Source: Siccirubricoccus phaeus (GTDB lineage: Bacteria; Pseudomonadota; Alphaproteobacteria; Acetobacterales; Acetobacteraceae). Taken from it: a DNA stretch of 64,000 nucleotides. How positions within the stretch are numbered: position 1 is the stretch's first letter; the number at the start of each line of letters is the position of its first letter. The DNA lies in the NCBI RefSeq assembly GCF_008360935.1, contig NZ_SRXO01000015.1, positions 84,616-148,615 on the forward strand, read 5' to 3'. The notes beneath the pieces are model-generated. The model searched no databases, had not been told where the DNA came from, and was given only the letters and a program-made list of their open reading frames with translations. A program made the position numbers and the translations under genes. Shown here one piece after another: positions 9,950 to 18,785 of the stretch.

Positions 9950-11529
9950 CGCGGCGCCGCCGGGCGGACATCCTGCGCCCGCGTCAGCTCATCCGCCCTG
10001 GCATCCATCACCAGGCCGCGGCGCATGGCCCAGGCATTCTTCTGGATGTGCAGCGGGATGATGCCGACATCCTCGAAGGCGACGCGGCTCGCCTGGCGCA
10101 GCAGCTCCTCCCGCTTCGCATCGTCCAGCTCCTGCATGGCGCGGTCGATCAGCCGGTCCACCTCCGGGTTGGAGTAGCGGCCGCGGTTGGAGGCGCCGTA
10201 GCCCTTGTCGCGGTCGAAGCTGGCGACGAGGTTGCGCAGCGGGTTGGAGGCCTCGCCGGAGGAGGTGCCCCAGCCGATCAGGAAGGCGGAGAGATCCTGC
10301 CGCGCGGCGCGGGCGACGAAGCTGGTCCAGGGCTGCGCCTCCACGGTGGTGCGGATGCCGGCGCGGGTCCACATCTGGCCGATCGCCTGGATGATGCGGG
10401 CATCGTTCGGGTAGCGGTCATTCGGCCCGCTCAGGGTGAGGCGGAAGCCGTTGGGGAAGCCCGCCTCCGCCAGCAGCTTCTTCGCCGCCTCGGCATCGGC
10501 GCGCGGCGCGGCGAGGCCGGGCAGGTAGCCGAAGGCGCCTTCCGGCAGGAATTGGCCGGAGGGGATGGCGGAGCCTTCCATGATCCGCTCGGTGATCGCC
10601 GCGCGGTCGATGGCGATGGAGAGCGCCCGCCGCACCCGCACATCCTTCAGCGGGTTCTGCTGGATCGGCCTGCCCTCATTGTCGGCGACCTGCGGCGAAT
10701 TCTCCGCCCGGCTGTGGTCCAGGCTGAGGAAGATCAGCCGGAGGCCGGTCACCTCCGCCAGGGTCAGGCGCTGATCGGCGCGCAGCTTCGCCAGGTCGCT
10801 GGTCGGCACCTGGTCGATCACCTCGACATCGCCGGCCAGCAGCGCCGCGGTGCGCGCCGCGTCATTGGTGATCATCCGGTAGGTCACGCGCTGCCAATGC
10901 GGCTTGGTGCCCCAATAGGCCTCGTTGCGCTCGAATTCGATCCGGTCGCCATTGCGGTGGCTGACCATGCGGAAGGGCCCCGTGCCCACCGCCATGGGGC
11001 CGGCATTGAAGCCTTCCGTCGTCGCCTGGGCATGGGTCTCGCGGTCCAGGATCATCACGCTGGCCAGGTCCGTCGGCATCAGCGGATAGGGCGCGGCGGT
11101 GCGCAGGCGCAGGGTCAGCGGATCGACGATCTCCACCTGCCGGATGGGCCGCGTGTAGATGGCGTAGGAGGAGGGGGAATTCGGCACGTTGGGCACGCGC
11201 TGGAAGGTGAAGGCGACGTCCTCCGCGGTGAATTCGCCGCCATTGTGGAAGCGCACGCCGGGGCGCAGCCTGAACTCCCAGGTCGTCTCATCCACCGCGC
11301 GCCAGCTTTCGGCGAGGCCGGCGACGACCCGCGCATGGCTGTCCGTCATGGTCAGCCCGCCGAAGATCATGTGCGCCACGGCCGTATTGGGCGAGAGCTG
11401 GTGGTAATGCGGGTCCAGCGAGGTGACCGGCGCCCCGACGCCCATGGTCAGGGTCTGCGCCGCCGCACCCCCCGCCAGAAGGCATGCGGCCATGGCGGCG
11501 CTGCCCGCCGCTTGCAGACCTTGTTTCAT
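9946..11529 (-). CDS. ABC solute-binding protein, family 5 (peptide type)
   Basis: 527-aa periplasmic receptor of the SBP_bac_5 family and first gene of the importer operon. The start at 11529 gives a signal peptide ending in LLAGGAAAQ. The mature protein begins LTMGVGAPVTSLDPHYHQLS, the normal N-terminal strand of this family, and continues with the WEFRLRPGVRFHNGGEFTAEDV signature region. It is paralogous along its whole length to the divergent gene at 11760. Substrate cannot be deduced; dipeptides, opines or glutathione are all possible. Confidence 0.9.
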   Translation of the reverse strand: MKQGLQAAGSAAMAACLLAGGAAAQTLTMGVGAPVTSLDPHYHQLSPNTAVAHMIFGGLTMTDSHARVVAGLAESWRAVDETTWEFRLRPGVRFHNGGEFTAEDVAFTFQRVPNVPNSPSSYAIYTRPIRQVEIVDPLTLRLRTAAPYPLMPTDLASVMILDRETHAQATTEGFNAGPMAVGTGPFRMVSHRNGDRIEFERNEAYWGTKPHWQRVTYRMITNDAARTAALLAGDVEVIDQVPTSDLAKLRADQRLTLAEVTGLRLIFLSLDHSRAENSPQVADNEGRPIQQNPLKDVRVRRALSIAIDRAAITERIMEGSAIPSGQFLPEGAFGYLPGLAAPRADAEAAKKLLAEAGFPNGFRLTLSGPNDRYPNDARIIQAIGQMWTRAGIRTTVEAQPWTSFVARAARQDLSAFLIGWGTSSGEASNPLRNLVASFDRDKGYGASNRGRYSNPEVDRLIDRAMQELDDAKREELLRQASRVAFEDVGIIPLHIQKNAWAMRRGLVMDARADELTRAQDVRPAAPR

Positions 11530-11759
11530 TCTATGCCCCAGAAGCCTAGCCCTGCCGCAGTGTAGCAGCGGCCCCCTCCCCCTGCCAGCATGTGCCCGGC
11601 CTGCGCCCGGATGGGCAGCCTGCCCAAGGCTCCGGCATTCCCCTGCCTGCGGTCCTGGCATTCCGCCCCCCGTCCTGCTGCCAGGGCGGGGCAACGCAAG
11701 CCGGATGCCAGCGGGCCGCGGCGCTGCTACATGGGCAGGGACGCCAGCCGGAGACCCCC

Positions 11760-13370
11760 ATGCGCCACGCCGCCGCCCTTGCCGCCAGCCTGCTGCTCGG
11801 CCCCCTGCTCGCCCCCGCGCCGGCCCAGGCCCAAGGCACCACGGCCAGCGGCACGGCCAATGGCGGCGCCGGCCTTGCCATCGGCATCGGCGGCGCCGTC
11901 ACCTCGCTGGACCCGCATTTCTACAACGCCTCCCCCAACAACAGCCTGGCCATGCATCTCTTCGACCGGCTGGTGGAACGGGACGCCAAGGCGCAGCCCT
12001 ATCCCGGCCTTGCCGAAAGCTGGCGGGTGATCGACGGCACGGCGTGGGAGTTCAGGCTGCGCCAGGGCGTCGCCTGGCATGATGGCCAGCCCTTCACCGC
12101 GGAGGATGTCGCCTTCACCATCCGCCGCGCGCCGGACGTGCCGGGCAGCCCGGGTGGGTTCGGCGGCTTCGTCCGCGCGATCCAGAAGGTGGAGGTGGTG
12201 GATGCCCACACCATCCGCCTGCACACCGCCGCGCCGCATCCGCTGCTGCCGACGGAGCTCGCCTCGGTGGCGGTGATCTCCCGCCATGCCGGCCAGGGCG
12301 CGCTGCCGGAGGATTACAACAGCGGCAAGGCGGCGATCGGCACCGGCCCCTACCGCTTCGCCGCCTACCGCCCCGGCGACCGCACCGAGCTGCTGCGCAA
12401 TGACGGCTATTTCCGCGGCGCCGAGCCCTGGGCCCGGGTCTCCTACCGCTTCATCGCCAATGACGCGGCGCGCACGGCCGCGATGCTCGCCGGCGATGTC
12501 GATGTGATCGACCAGGTGCCGTCCTCGGACATGGCGAAGCTGCGGCGGGAGCCGCGCCTGCAGCTCTCGGAAATCCAGGGGTTGCGGCTGATCTATGTGA
12601 CGCCCGACCGCTCCCGCCGCGGCCAGGTGCCCTTCATCACCGACAATGAGGGCAAGCCGCTGGCGGCGAACCCCTTCGACGACGTCCGGGTGCGCCGGGC
12701 GCTCTCCATCGCCATCAACCGCCAGGCCCTGGCGGAGCGGGTGATGGAGGGCACCGCCCTGCCGACCGGGCAATGGCTGCCGGAAGGCACCTTCGGCTAC
12801 AATCCGGAGGTGCGGCCGCCCGCCTACGATCCCGAGGGCGCGAAGAAGCTGCTGGCCGAGGCGGGCTACCCGAACGGCTTCCGCATGGTCTTCCACACGC
12901 CGAACGACCGCTACCCGAACGATGCCCGCGCCGCCCAGGCAGTGGCGCAGATGTGGACCCGCATCGGCATCCGCACCGAGGTGGAGGCGGCGCCCTGGGC
13001 CAGCTTCTCCGTCCGCTCCTCCCGCCAGGAATACGGCATAAGGCTGGGCGGCTGGGGCAGCGTGACGGGCGAGGCGAGCTATGCGCTGGTCAACATCCTC
13101 GGCACCTTCGACCGGGAGAAGCGCACCGGCGCCAGCAATGTCGGCCGCTACTCCAACCCCGATCTGGATGCGCTGACGGCCCGCGCCGCGGCGACGCTGG
13201 ACGATGCGCAGCGGGCGGCGCTGCTGCGCCAGGCGGTGAAGCTGGCGACGGATGACGTGGCCATCATCCCGCTCTTCCAGCTCGTGAACAGCTGGGCGGT
13301 GCGGCGCGGGCTGCGGCATGAGCCGCGGATGGATGAGCGGACGCTGGCGACGGGGGTGCGGCCGGAATAG
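11760..13370 (+). CDS. ABC solute-binding protein, family 5, divergent paralogue
   Basis: 536-aa periplasmic receptor with a signal peptide ending PAPAQAQG and the same family core (GGAVTSLDPHFYNASPN, WEFRLRQGVAWHDGQPFTAE). The ATG at 11760 follows GGAGA. It is transcribed away from the importer operon, with only about 230 bases between the two starts, and shares long blocks with the operon's own receptor (for example IANDAARTAAMLAGDVDVID). No separate permease genes accompany it, so it probably feeds the same DppBCDF-like channel with another ligand. Confidence 0.9.
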   Translation: MRHAAALAASLLLGPLLAPAPAQAQGTTASGTANGGAGLAIGIGGAVTSLDPHFYNASPNNSLAMHLFDRLVERDAKAQPYPGLAESWRVIDGTAWEFRLRQGVAWHDGQPFTAEDVAFTIRRAPDVPGSPGGFGGFVRAIQKVEVVDAHTIRLHTAAPHPLLPTELASVAVISRHAGQGALPEDYNSGKAAIGTGPYRFAAYRPGDRTELLRNDGYFRGAEPWARVSYRFIANDAARTAAMLAGDVDVIDQVPSSDMAKLRREPRLQLSEIQGLRLIYVTPDRSRRGQVPFITDNEGKPLAANPFDDVRVRRALSIAINRQALAERVMEGTALPTGQWLPEGTFGYNPEVRPPAYDPEGAKKLLAEAGYPNGFRMVFHTPNDRYPNDARAAQAVAQMWTRIGIRTEVEAAPWASFSVRSSRQEYGIRLGGWGSVTGEASYALVNILGTFDREKRTGASNVGRYSNPDLDALTARAAATLDDAQRAALLRQAVKLATDDVAIIPLFQLVNSWAVRRGLRHEPRMDERTLATGVRPE

Positions 13371-13568
13371 CGCGAGGGCTTGCGGGGTCCGGCGAAGCTC
13401 CCCCCGGCGGCGCGCGGATCCGGGATCTCGCCCGATCCGCCGCCGCCGGATGCGCCGCCGGCCGACAGGGGTGCCCATCCGGCGGGGCCGGCGCGGCCGG
13501 GCAGGCCGCTCCGCCCGCTTGCCAGCCCGGCGCCCTGGCCGTAATCGGAGGGGCCGGAGGAACTCCCC

Positions 13569-14738
13569 ATGGACCAGCCGCTGATCGCCGCCGACCCGCA
13601 TGCCGAAATCCGCGAGGAAGTGGCCAAGCTCTGCGCCCGCTTCCCCGGGGAATACTGGCGCAAGGTGGACCGCGAACGGGCCTACCCGACCGAATTCGTC
13701 CAGGCCCTGACCGAGGCCGGCTATCTCGGCGCCCTGATCCCCGAGGAATATGGCGGCGCCGGCCTGCCGCTCTCGGCCGCCGCCGCGATCCTCGAGGAGA
13801 TCCATCGTTCCGGCGGCAATGCCGGCGCCTGCCACGCCCAGATGTACATCATGGGCACCATCCTCCGGCACGGCTCGCCGGAGCAGAAGGCGAAATACCT
13901 GCCGAAGATCGCCAGCGGCGAGCTGCGCCTGCAGGCCTTCGGCGTGACCGAGCCGACCAGCGGCACCGACACCACCGCGCTGCGCACCGTGGCGAAGCGC
14001 GAGGGCGAGAATTACATCGTCAACGGCCAGAAGATCTGGACCAGCCGGGCCGAGCATTCCGACCTGATGCTGCTGCTGGCCCGCACCACCCCGCGCGACC
14101 AGGTGGCGAAGAAGACCGAAGGGCTCTCCACCTTCATCGTGGACATGAAGGCGGCTTTGGGCCACGGCCTGACCATCCGCCCCATCCGCACCATGATGAA
14201 CCACAACACCACCGAGGTCTTCTTCGACAACATGGTGGTGCCGGCTGCGAACCTCGTCGGGCAGGAGGGCCGCGGCTTCCGCTACATCCTGGACGGGATG
14301 AATGCGGAGCGGCTGCTGATCTCCTCCGAGAGCATCGGCGACGCCAAGTGGTTCATCCGGAAGGCGGTGGACTACAGCAATGAACGCGTGCTGTTCGGCC
14401 GGCCGATCGGGCAGAACCAGGGCGTGCAATTCCCCATCGCCCGCGCCTATGCGCAGATGCGCGCCGCGGAGGCGCTGCTGAAGACGGGCCTCGAGAAATT
14501 CGAGGCCGGCCTGCCCTGCGGCGAGGAAGCCAACATGTCGAAGATGCTCGCCGCCGAGGCCGCCTGGGCCGCGGCCGAGGCCTGCATCCAGACCCATGGC
14601 GGCTTCGGCTTCGCCGAGGAATACGATGTGGAGCGGAAATACCGCGAGGCGCGGCTCTATCAGGTGGCGCCCATCAGCACCAATCTGGTGCTGAGCTATA
14701 TCGGCGAACACGTCCTCGGCATGCCGCGGAGCTACTGA
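13569..14738 (+). CDS. Acyl-CoA dehydrogenase family protein
   Basis: 389-aa flavoprotein of the acyl-CoA dehydrogenase fold: N-terminal helical domain, a middle beta domain with QAFGVTEPTSGTDTTALRT, and a C-terminal helical domain. The usual catalytic tract Tyr-Glu-Gly-Thr near the C-terminus is replaced by LYQVAPIST, so the standard base is missing. Either another residue acts as base or it is a specialised enzyme. RBS GGAGGAACTCCCC precedes the ATG. The small secreted protein and CoA-transferase genes follow on the same strand. Confidence 0.88.
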   Translation: MDQPLIAADPHAEIREEVAKLCARFPGEYWRKVDRERAYPTEFVQALTEAGYLGALIPEEYGGAGLPLSAAAAILEEIHRSGGNAGACHAQMYIMGTILRHGSPEQKAKYLPKIASGELRLQAFGVTEPTSGTDTTALRTVAKREGENYIVNGQKIWTSRAEHSDLMLLLARTTPRDQVAKKTEGLSTFIVDMKAALGHGLTIRPIRTMMNHNTTEVFFDNMVVPAANLVGQEGRGFRYILDGMNAERLLISSESIGDAKWFIRKAVDYSNERVLFGRPIGQNQGVQFPIARAYAQMRAAEALLKTGLEKFEAGLPCGEEANMSKMLAAEAAWAAAEACIQTHGGFGFAEEYDVERKYREARLYQVAPISTNLVLSYIGEHVLGMPRSY

Positions 14739-14742
14739 GCCG

Positions 14743-15096
14743 ATGCGCCTGCCTGCCCGCCTGATCCTCGCCGCCATCCTCGTCTCCCCGCCGCTGCTGG
14801 GGCTGCCGGCCGGGGCGCAGACGTCGGAGGCGCCGAATCGCGGCCTGCGCGTGCCGGAGCAGGCGGAGCCCGCCAATCGCGGCATCCGCCTGCCGGACCA
14901 GGCGGAGCCGCCGGCCCAGGCGGCCCCGGTCGCCACCCGGGCCGCCGCCACCCGGGCCAGCGCCGCCGGCGGCCCGGCGGCCATGACCGAGGCCGCGGCC
15001 GGCTGCCTGCTGCGCCATGGCGCCAAGGCGGCGGGGAATACCGAGGCCTGGCGGGATATCAGGCGGATCTGCACCCTCTATCCGGGGATCGAGTAG
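14743..15096 (+). CDS. Small secreted protein with internal repeat
   Basis: 117-aa protein with a Sec signal peptide (cleavage near LPAGAQ). It then has two copies of a 16-residue unit, NRGLRVPEQAEPA and NRGIRLPDQAEPP, an Ala-rich linker and a C-terminal conserved-looking block containing two Cys (CLLRHG, RRICTLYPG). The C-terminal pair could form a disulphide. No family recognised. It starts four bases after the acyl-CoA dehydrogenase stop, so the two may be cotranscribed. Confidence 0.65.
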   Translation: MRLPARLILAAILVSPPLLGLPAGAQTSEAPNRGLRVPEQAEPANRGIRLPDQAEPPAQAAPVATRAAATRASAAGGPAAMTEAAAGCLLRHGAKAAGNTEAWRDIRRICTLYPGIE

Positions 15097-15266
15097 CGCG
15101 GGGATGGGGGGGCCGCCATCCTGTGGACTGCTTCACCGCCCGCCCGGCTTCTCGACACCGGCCATTCCGAGGAAGATGTCGCGTCGCAGCCGATCGATGA
15201 GCTGATCCGGCAGATGCGCGCCTGGCTCGCGGCCCATCGGCCAGCGCCCCAACGGAGGATTTCGCC

Positions 15267-16397
15267 ATGACCGGCAGCCAACCCCTGAAAGGCCTTCTCG
15301 TCGTCTCGATGGAGCAGGCTGTCGCCGCACCCTATTGCGCCTCCCGCCTCGCCGATGCCGGCGCCCGCGTCATCAAGATCGAGCGGCCAGAGGGGGATTT
15401 CGCCCGTGCCTATGACGCGGTGGCCAAGGGCCAGTCCAGCTATTTCGTCTGGCTGAACCGCGGCAAGGAAAGCCTCTGCCTCGACATCAAGAACCCGGAG
15501 GACAAGGCCCTCCTCGCCCGCCTCATCGCCCGCGCGGATGTCTTCATCCAGAACCTCGCCCCCGGCGCCATGGGCCGCGCCGGCTTCGGCAGCGCCGCGC
15601 TGCGGGAGCAGCATCCCCGCCTCATCACCCTGGACATCTCCGGCTATGGCGATGAGGGCGATTATGCCGCGATGAAGGCCTATGACCTGCTGGTGCAGGC
15701 TGAAACCGGCCTGGCCTATGTGACGGGCCGCGCCGAGGGGCCGGGGCGGGTCGGCGTTTCCTGCTGCGACATCGCCTGCGGCATGTACAGCTACCAGGCC
15801 GTGCTGGAAGCGCTGATCGAGCGCGGCATCACCGGCCGCGGCAAGGGCCTCGCCGTCTCGCTCTTCGACGGGATGGCTGACTGGATGACGGTGCCGCTGC
15901 TGCAATACGAAGGCACCGGCAAGAACCCGCCGCGTATCGGCCTGGCGCATCCCTCCATCTGCCCCTATGGCGCCTTCGAGACGAAGGACGGCTACCCCGT
16001 CCTCATCGCCATCCAGAACGAGCGGGAATGGGCCAGCTTCTGCGCGCATTTCCTGGACGAGCCCGACCTGCCGCAGCGGGAGGGCTTCCGGGTGAACAAT
16101 GAACGCGTGGCGAACCGGCCGATGGTGGACGCGCATATCGCGCGGATGTTCGCCAGCCTGAACCGCGAGGAATGCGCGGCCAAGCTGCGCCGGGCCAATA
16201 CCGCCTATGGCTTCGTCAATGATTGCGAGGGGTTGCGTACCCATCCGGCGTTGCGCCGGGTGACGGTGGAGACGGAGAAGGGCCCGATCGCCATCGGCGC
16301 GCCGCCGGCCAGGCTCTCGGACGGGCCGCGGCGCCTGGGGCCGGTGCCGGCCCTCGGGCAGCATTCCGCCGCCATCCGGGCGGAATTCGGCGGGTGA
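15267..16397 (+). CDS. CaiB/BaiF (class III) CoA-transferase
   Basis: 376-aa enzyme of the CaiB/Frc family, which moves CoA between carboxylic acids through an aspartyl-CoA anhydride. The probable catalytic Asp168 is in SCCDIACGMYSYQAVLEAL. The N-terminal Rossmann-like part shows EQAVAAPYCASRLADAGARV, and the CoA-loop pattern NRGKESLCLDIKNPE is clear. RBS GGAGG lies before the ATG. Gene order with the upstream acyl-CoA dehydrogenase suggests activation and oxidation of a carboxylic acid, substrate unknown. Confidence 0.92.
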   Translation: MTGSQPLKGLLVVSMEQAVAAPYCASRLADAGARVIKIERPEGDFARAYDAVAKGQSSYFVWLNRGKESLCLDIKNPEDKALLARLIARADVFIQNLAPGAMGRAGFGSAALREQHPRLITLDISGYGDEGDYAAMKAYDLLVQAETGLAYVTGRAEGPGRVGVSCCDIACGMYSYQAVLEALIERGITGRGKGLAVSLFDGMADWMTVPLLQYEGTGKNPPRIGLAHPSICPYGAFETKDGYPVLIAIQNEREWASFCAHFLDEPDLPQREGFRVNNERVANRPMVDAHIARMFASLNREECAAKLRRANTAYGFVNDCEGLRTHPALRRVTVETEKGPIAIGAPPARLSDGPRRLGPVPALGQHSAAIRAEFGG

Positions 16398-16748
16398 AGG
16401 ATGGGGGGCTTTGCCCGTTGGGCGCAGCGCGTCCAACCCCCGCCGGGCGGTCGACCACCTTGCGAATCCCGGTCTGAACGCCAGCCTCGGCGGTCGAGCC
16501 TAGAGCGGGATCGGTTGAGCTGCGCTCACCCGCCCCGCTCTAGTTCGTTGTTCGGTCGCGTGATTCACGGTTTCGGTCGATTCGACCTCAACCGATCACG
16601 CTCTAGCGCCTCAGGGCGAGATCCAGGGGAGCGTTGCCGGCACTGCCGGCAACCCCGCCCGGCAGGGGTGCGGCGGGCAGCGCCCGCTGCCCGGGTCGGC
16701 GGCGCTGCCGCCAACGGGCAACGCCCCCAACGCGCGAAGCTCCCATCC
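16398..16748. other. Gene-free stretch made of repeats
   Basis: Between the converging ends of the CoA-transferase and diguanylate cyclase genes. It holds a partial copy of the CCCGTTGG palindrome family (16403-16440), the complete MITE-like element at 16500-16606, and another CCGCCAACGGGCAACGCCCC half-palindrome close to 16700-16725. No coding pattern is visible. Confidence 0.6.
16500..16606. mobile_element. MITE-like element, complete copy with CTAG ends
   Basis: About 105 bp bounded by CTAG on both sides. The ends are inverted repeats, AGAGCGGGATCGGTTGAG on the left and the complement of AGAGCGTGATCGGTTGAG on the right, with one mismatch. An internal CTAG lies at 16540-16543. It is too short to encode a protein. 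Degenerate or partial copies occur at 40196-40298, 62197-62247 and 63658-63723. The inverted ends and the flanking CTAG suggest a non-autonomous element moved by a CTAG-targeting transposase. Confidence 0.75.
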
Positions 16749-18011
16749 TCACCCCGCCGCCGACGCCACCTCCGCCGCGCAGAGGATCTGGTTCCGCCCC
16801 CGCGCCTTGGCGGCATAGAGCGCCGCATCCGCGTGGTTCAGCAGCGCCTGGAAATCCCCCGCATCATCCGGGAAGGTGGCGAGGCCGATGCTGACCGTCA
16901 CCACCTGCTCCAGCCCCTCATACACCCCCGCCGCCACCGCGCTACGGATGCGCTCGGCCAGCATCAGCGCCCCCTGCTGCGACTCCCCGCACAGCAGCGC
17001 GAATTCCTCCCCGCCATAGCGGAAGACCTCATCGCCCGCGCGGCGGGAGCGGTCGATGACCCCGGCCACCGCCTGGATCACCCGGTCGCCCTTCGGATGG
17101 CCGTGCTGGTCGTTGATCGCCTTGAAATGGTCGATATCGACCATCATCAGGCTGACCGGCCGGCCCAGGGACCGCGCGGCCTGCAGCATGGCGAGGCCCG
17201 TCCCTTCGAATTGCCGGCGGTCCCGCACGCCGGTCAGCGCGTCCTTGCCGAATTCCGCCGCCAGCGCCTCGTAGCGCTGGCGGTAGGTCAGGCGGTGGAA
17301 GACATCGGCCACGCCGGAGGGCGGCTCGCGCGGCTCGCTGCGCTCGCAGAAGCGGAGATAGAGGCCGAGCGCCAGGCCGAAGAAGGCGGAGGCGCCCATC
17401 TTGGCGATCCAGCCGCCCCAGAGCGCCGACATCGGCACGCCGGAGACCAGGTGCAGCCCGAGGAAGAAGAAGAGCTGGTCGAAGCTCAGCACCAGCGCCA
17501 AGCTGAGGCAGATCCGCCCGAGCAGCGTCCGCGTCACCCAGACGCCGAGCCTTTCGTAGAGGATCACCAGGGCGATCAGGTCGATGTAGAGCAGGAAGGT
17601 GCCCCACAGCATCAGCAGCCCCATCTGGTCGACGAAGCGCAGATCCGGGTTGTAGCCCGGCAGGGCCACGGGGTCGCTGTAGAAGCGGAGGATCAGCGCC
17701 AGGGCAACCATCAGCACATTGCCGCAGAGCAGGCCGTAGACCGGCTGGCGCATGCTCTCCGCATCCTCCTTGATGTAGAGCAGGAGGAAGAAGGCCAGCT
17801 TGCCGGTGAACATCACCGTGGAGCCGGGGGAGATCAGCCCGAAGGGCAGCTCGATGAAGAAGACCGCGGCGAGGTAGGTCTCGAGGAAATGCATCGCGCC
17901 GAGGATGCAGTAGAAGACGCCGATGCCGACGAGATGGCGGATGCGGAAGACCGCCGCCATGGCGACCAGATAGACAACCGCCTGCCCCAGCAGGGCCAGA
18001 GAACCATACAT
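16749..18011 (-). CDS. Membrane-bound diguanylate cyclase (GGDEF)
   Basis: 420-aa protein making cyclic di-GMP. About seven hydrophobic segments occupy residues 1-230 and form a sensor domain that I cannot place in a named family. They are followed by a linker and a GGDEF domain. The active site is GGEEF (333-337) and the product-inhibition I-site RAGD lies five residues upstream (324-327), so it should be active and feedback-controlled. The start at 18011 places the first membrane segment right at the N-terminus; the frame is open further upstream but that part looks non-coding. Confidence 0.9.
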   Translation of the reverse strand: MYGSLALLGQAVVYLVAMAAVFRIRHLVGIGVFYCILGAMHFLETYLAAVFFIELPFGLISPGSTVMFTGKLAFFLLLYIKEDAESMRQPVYGLLCGNVLMVALALILRFYSDPVALPGYNPDLRFVDQMGLLMLWGTFLLYIDLIALVILYERLGVWVTRTLLGRICLSLALVLSFDQLFFFLGLHLVSGVPMSALWGGWIAKMGASAFFGLALGLYLRFCERSEPREPPSGVADVFHRLTYRQRYEALAAEFGKDALTGVRDRRQFEGTGLAMLQAARSLGRPVSLMMVDIDHFKAINDQHGHPKGDRVIQAVAGVIDRSRRAGDEVFRYGGEEFALLCGESQQGALMLAERIRSAVAAGVYEGLEQVVTVSIGLATFPDDAGDFQALLNHADAALYAAKARGRNQILCAAEVASAAG

Positions 18012-18639
18012 ACCGCCCGCACGCCCCCGGTCGATCGCCCCCGGGCCGGCCGCCTTGCCGGTCGGGGTAATTCGCCGTCCGAAAGCCTGGCCGCGGCGGT
18101 GCCCGGCCGTCAGGGCCAGGGTGCCGCGCCATCGCTCCGGACGCTTGTCCTTCCCTCTGCGCCGCGCCGCACGCCGCGCGCCGGCGGCCGGCGGCCGGCG
18201 GCGGCGCATTCACGCCGCGGCGGCCGGGGCCGGGTCCGTGGCGGAAAAGCCGGGCGGACGCGGCTTTCATATCAGGATCGTTCCCGCGGGGCCAAAGGGC
18301 AGGGATGTTTTCCAGGCGGGAGGTTGCTCTTTTCTTTCTGCGGCTCTTTCGGCACCCGCGGCAGGCGCCCTGCCGGGCGGCGCTACCCTCTCGGGGCCTG
18401 CGCCTGGGGCTGTGGGACCCGCCACGCCGCCATGCCCGGGTTGCGACAGAGGAAGGCGGCGCCTGACCGCCAACGGCACGGCCCCGCTGCGCTACGGGCC
18501 GGCGCCAACGGGGCGGCATTTCCGGCCTGCAGCTTTCCGTAGCATCTTGTGAATTTCGGATAAGCCTTTGAATTCAATCGGCAAAATCCGGAAATCTGCC
18601 ATCCGCGGTGCGAGGCTATGCTGCGGTGCAAAAAACCCC
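18012..18639. other. Gene-free stretch upstream of the cyclase gene
   Basis: About 630 bases between the divergent cyclase gene and the sRNA promoter. It contains one CCAACGGCACGGCCCCGCTG/GCCAACGGGG-type inverted structure near 18465-18515 and an AT-richer patch at 18540-18600 that may hold promoters. I see no convincing gene on either strand. Confidence 0.45.
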
Positions 18640-18668
18640 TTGCCGGCCCAGGGCGGGGCCCCTAGATT
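18640..18668 (+). promoter_or_regulatory. Sigma-70-type promoter for the candidate sRNA
   Basis: TTGCCG at 18640-18645 and TAGATT at 18663-18668, separated by exactly 17 bases. The predicted start is near 18675, placing a terminator about 90 bases downstream with no open frame between. Confidence 0.6.
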
Positions 18669-18674
18669 GTGCAG

Positions 18675-18765
18675 CGCAGCAACACGGCCTTGCCGGGTTG
18701 TCTGCCTTTCTTGGACGTTTCCTCCCTAAACTCGGCGGTGCCGCAAGGCACCGCCTTCTTTTTTT
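18675..18765 (+). ncRNA. Candidate suhB/alpha-r8 (MmgR-like) small RNA
   Basis: A predicted RNA of about 90 nt between a sigma-70-like promoter and an intrinsic terminator. The 5' part folds as a hairpin (18681-18688 with 18692-18699, loop CTT, one mismatch). A single-stranded stretch carries TTTCCTCCCT at 18718-18727, then comes the terminator stem. From memory this layout, and specifically the UUUCCUCCCU tract between a 5' hairpin and the terminator, is the hallmark of the alphaproteobacterial suhB/alpha-r8 family, whose Sinorhizobium member MmgR controls polyhydroxybutyrate storage. The C/U-rich tract could pair with Shine-Dalgarno regions. Confidence 0.72.
18734..18765 (+). terminator. 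Rho-independent terminator of the candidate sRNA
   Basis: Perfect 9-bp stem GGCGGTGCC (18734-18742) and GGCACCGCC (18747-18755) with a GCAA tetraloop, followed by TTCTTTTTTT. This is the clearest intrinsic terminator in the window. Confidence 0.9.
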
Positions 18766-18785
18766 GCCCCGATGCCCCCGAAGGC

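Noticed and set aside
11727..15074. Minus-strand open frame of over 1100 codons
   Set aside because: Covers three real plus-strand genes (SBP, acyl-CoA dehydrogenase, small secreted protein); no motif in its translation.
15097..15266. Short open frame ending IRQMRAWLAAHRPAPQRRIS before the CoA-transferase
   Set aside because: It has no start codon after the preceding in-frame stop other than an internal ATG near its end, so there is no supportable gene.
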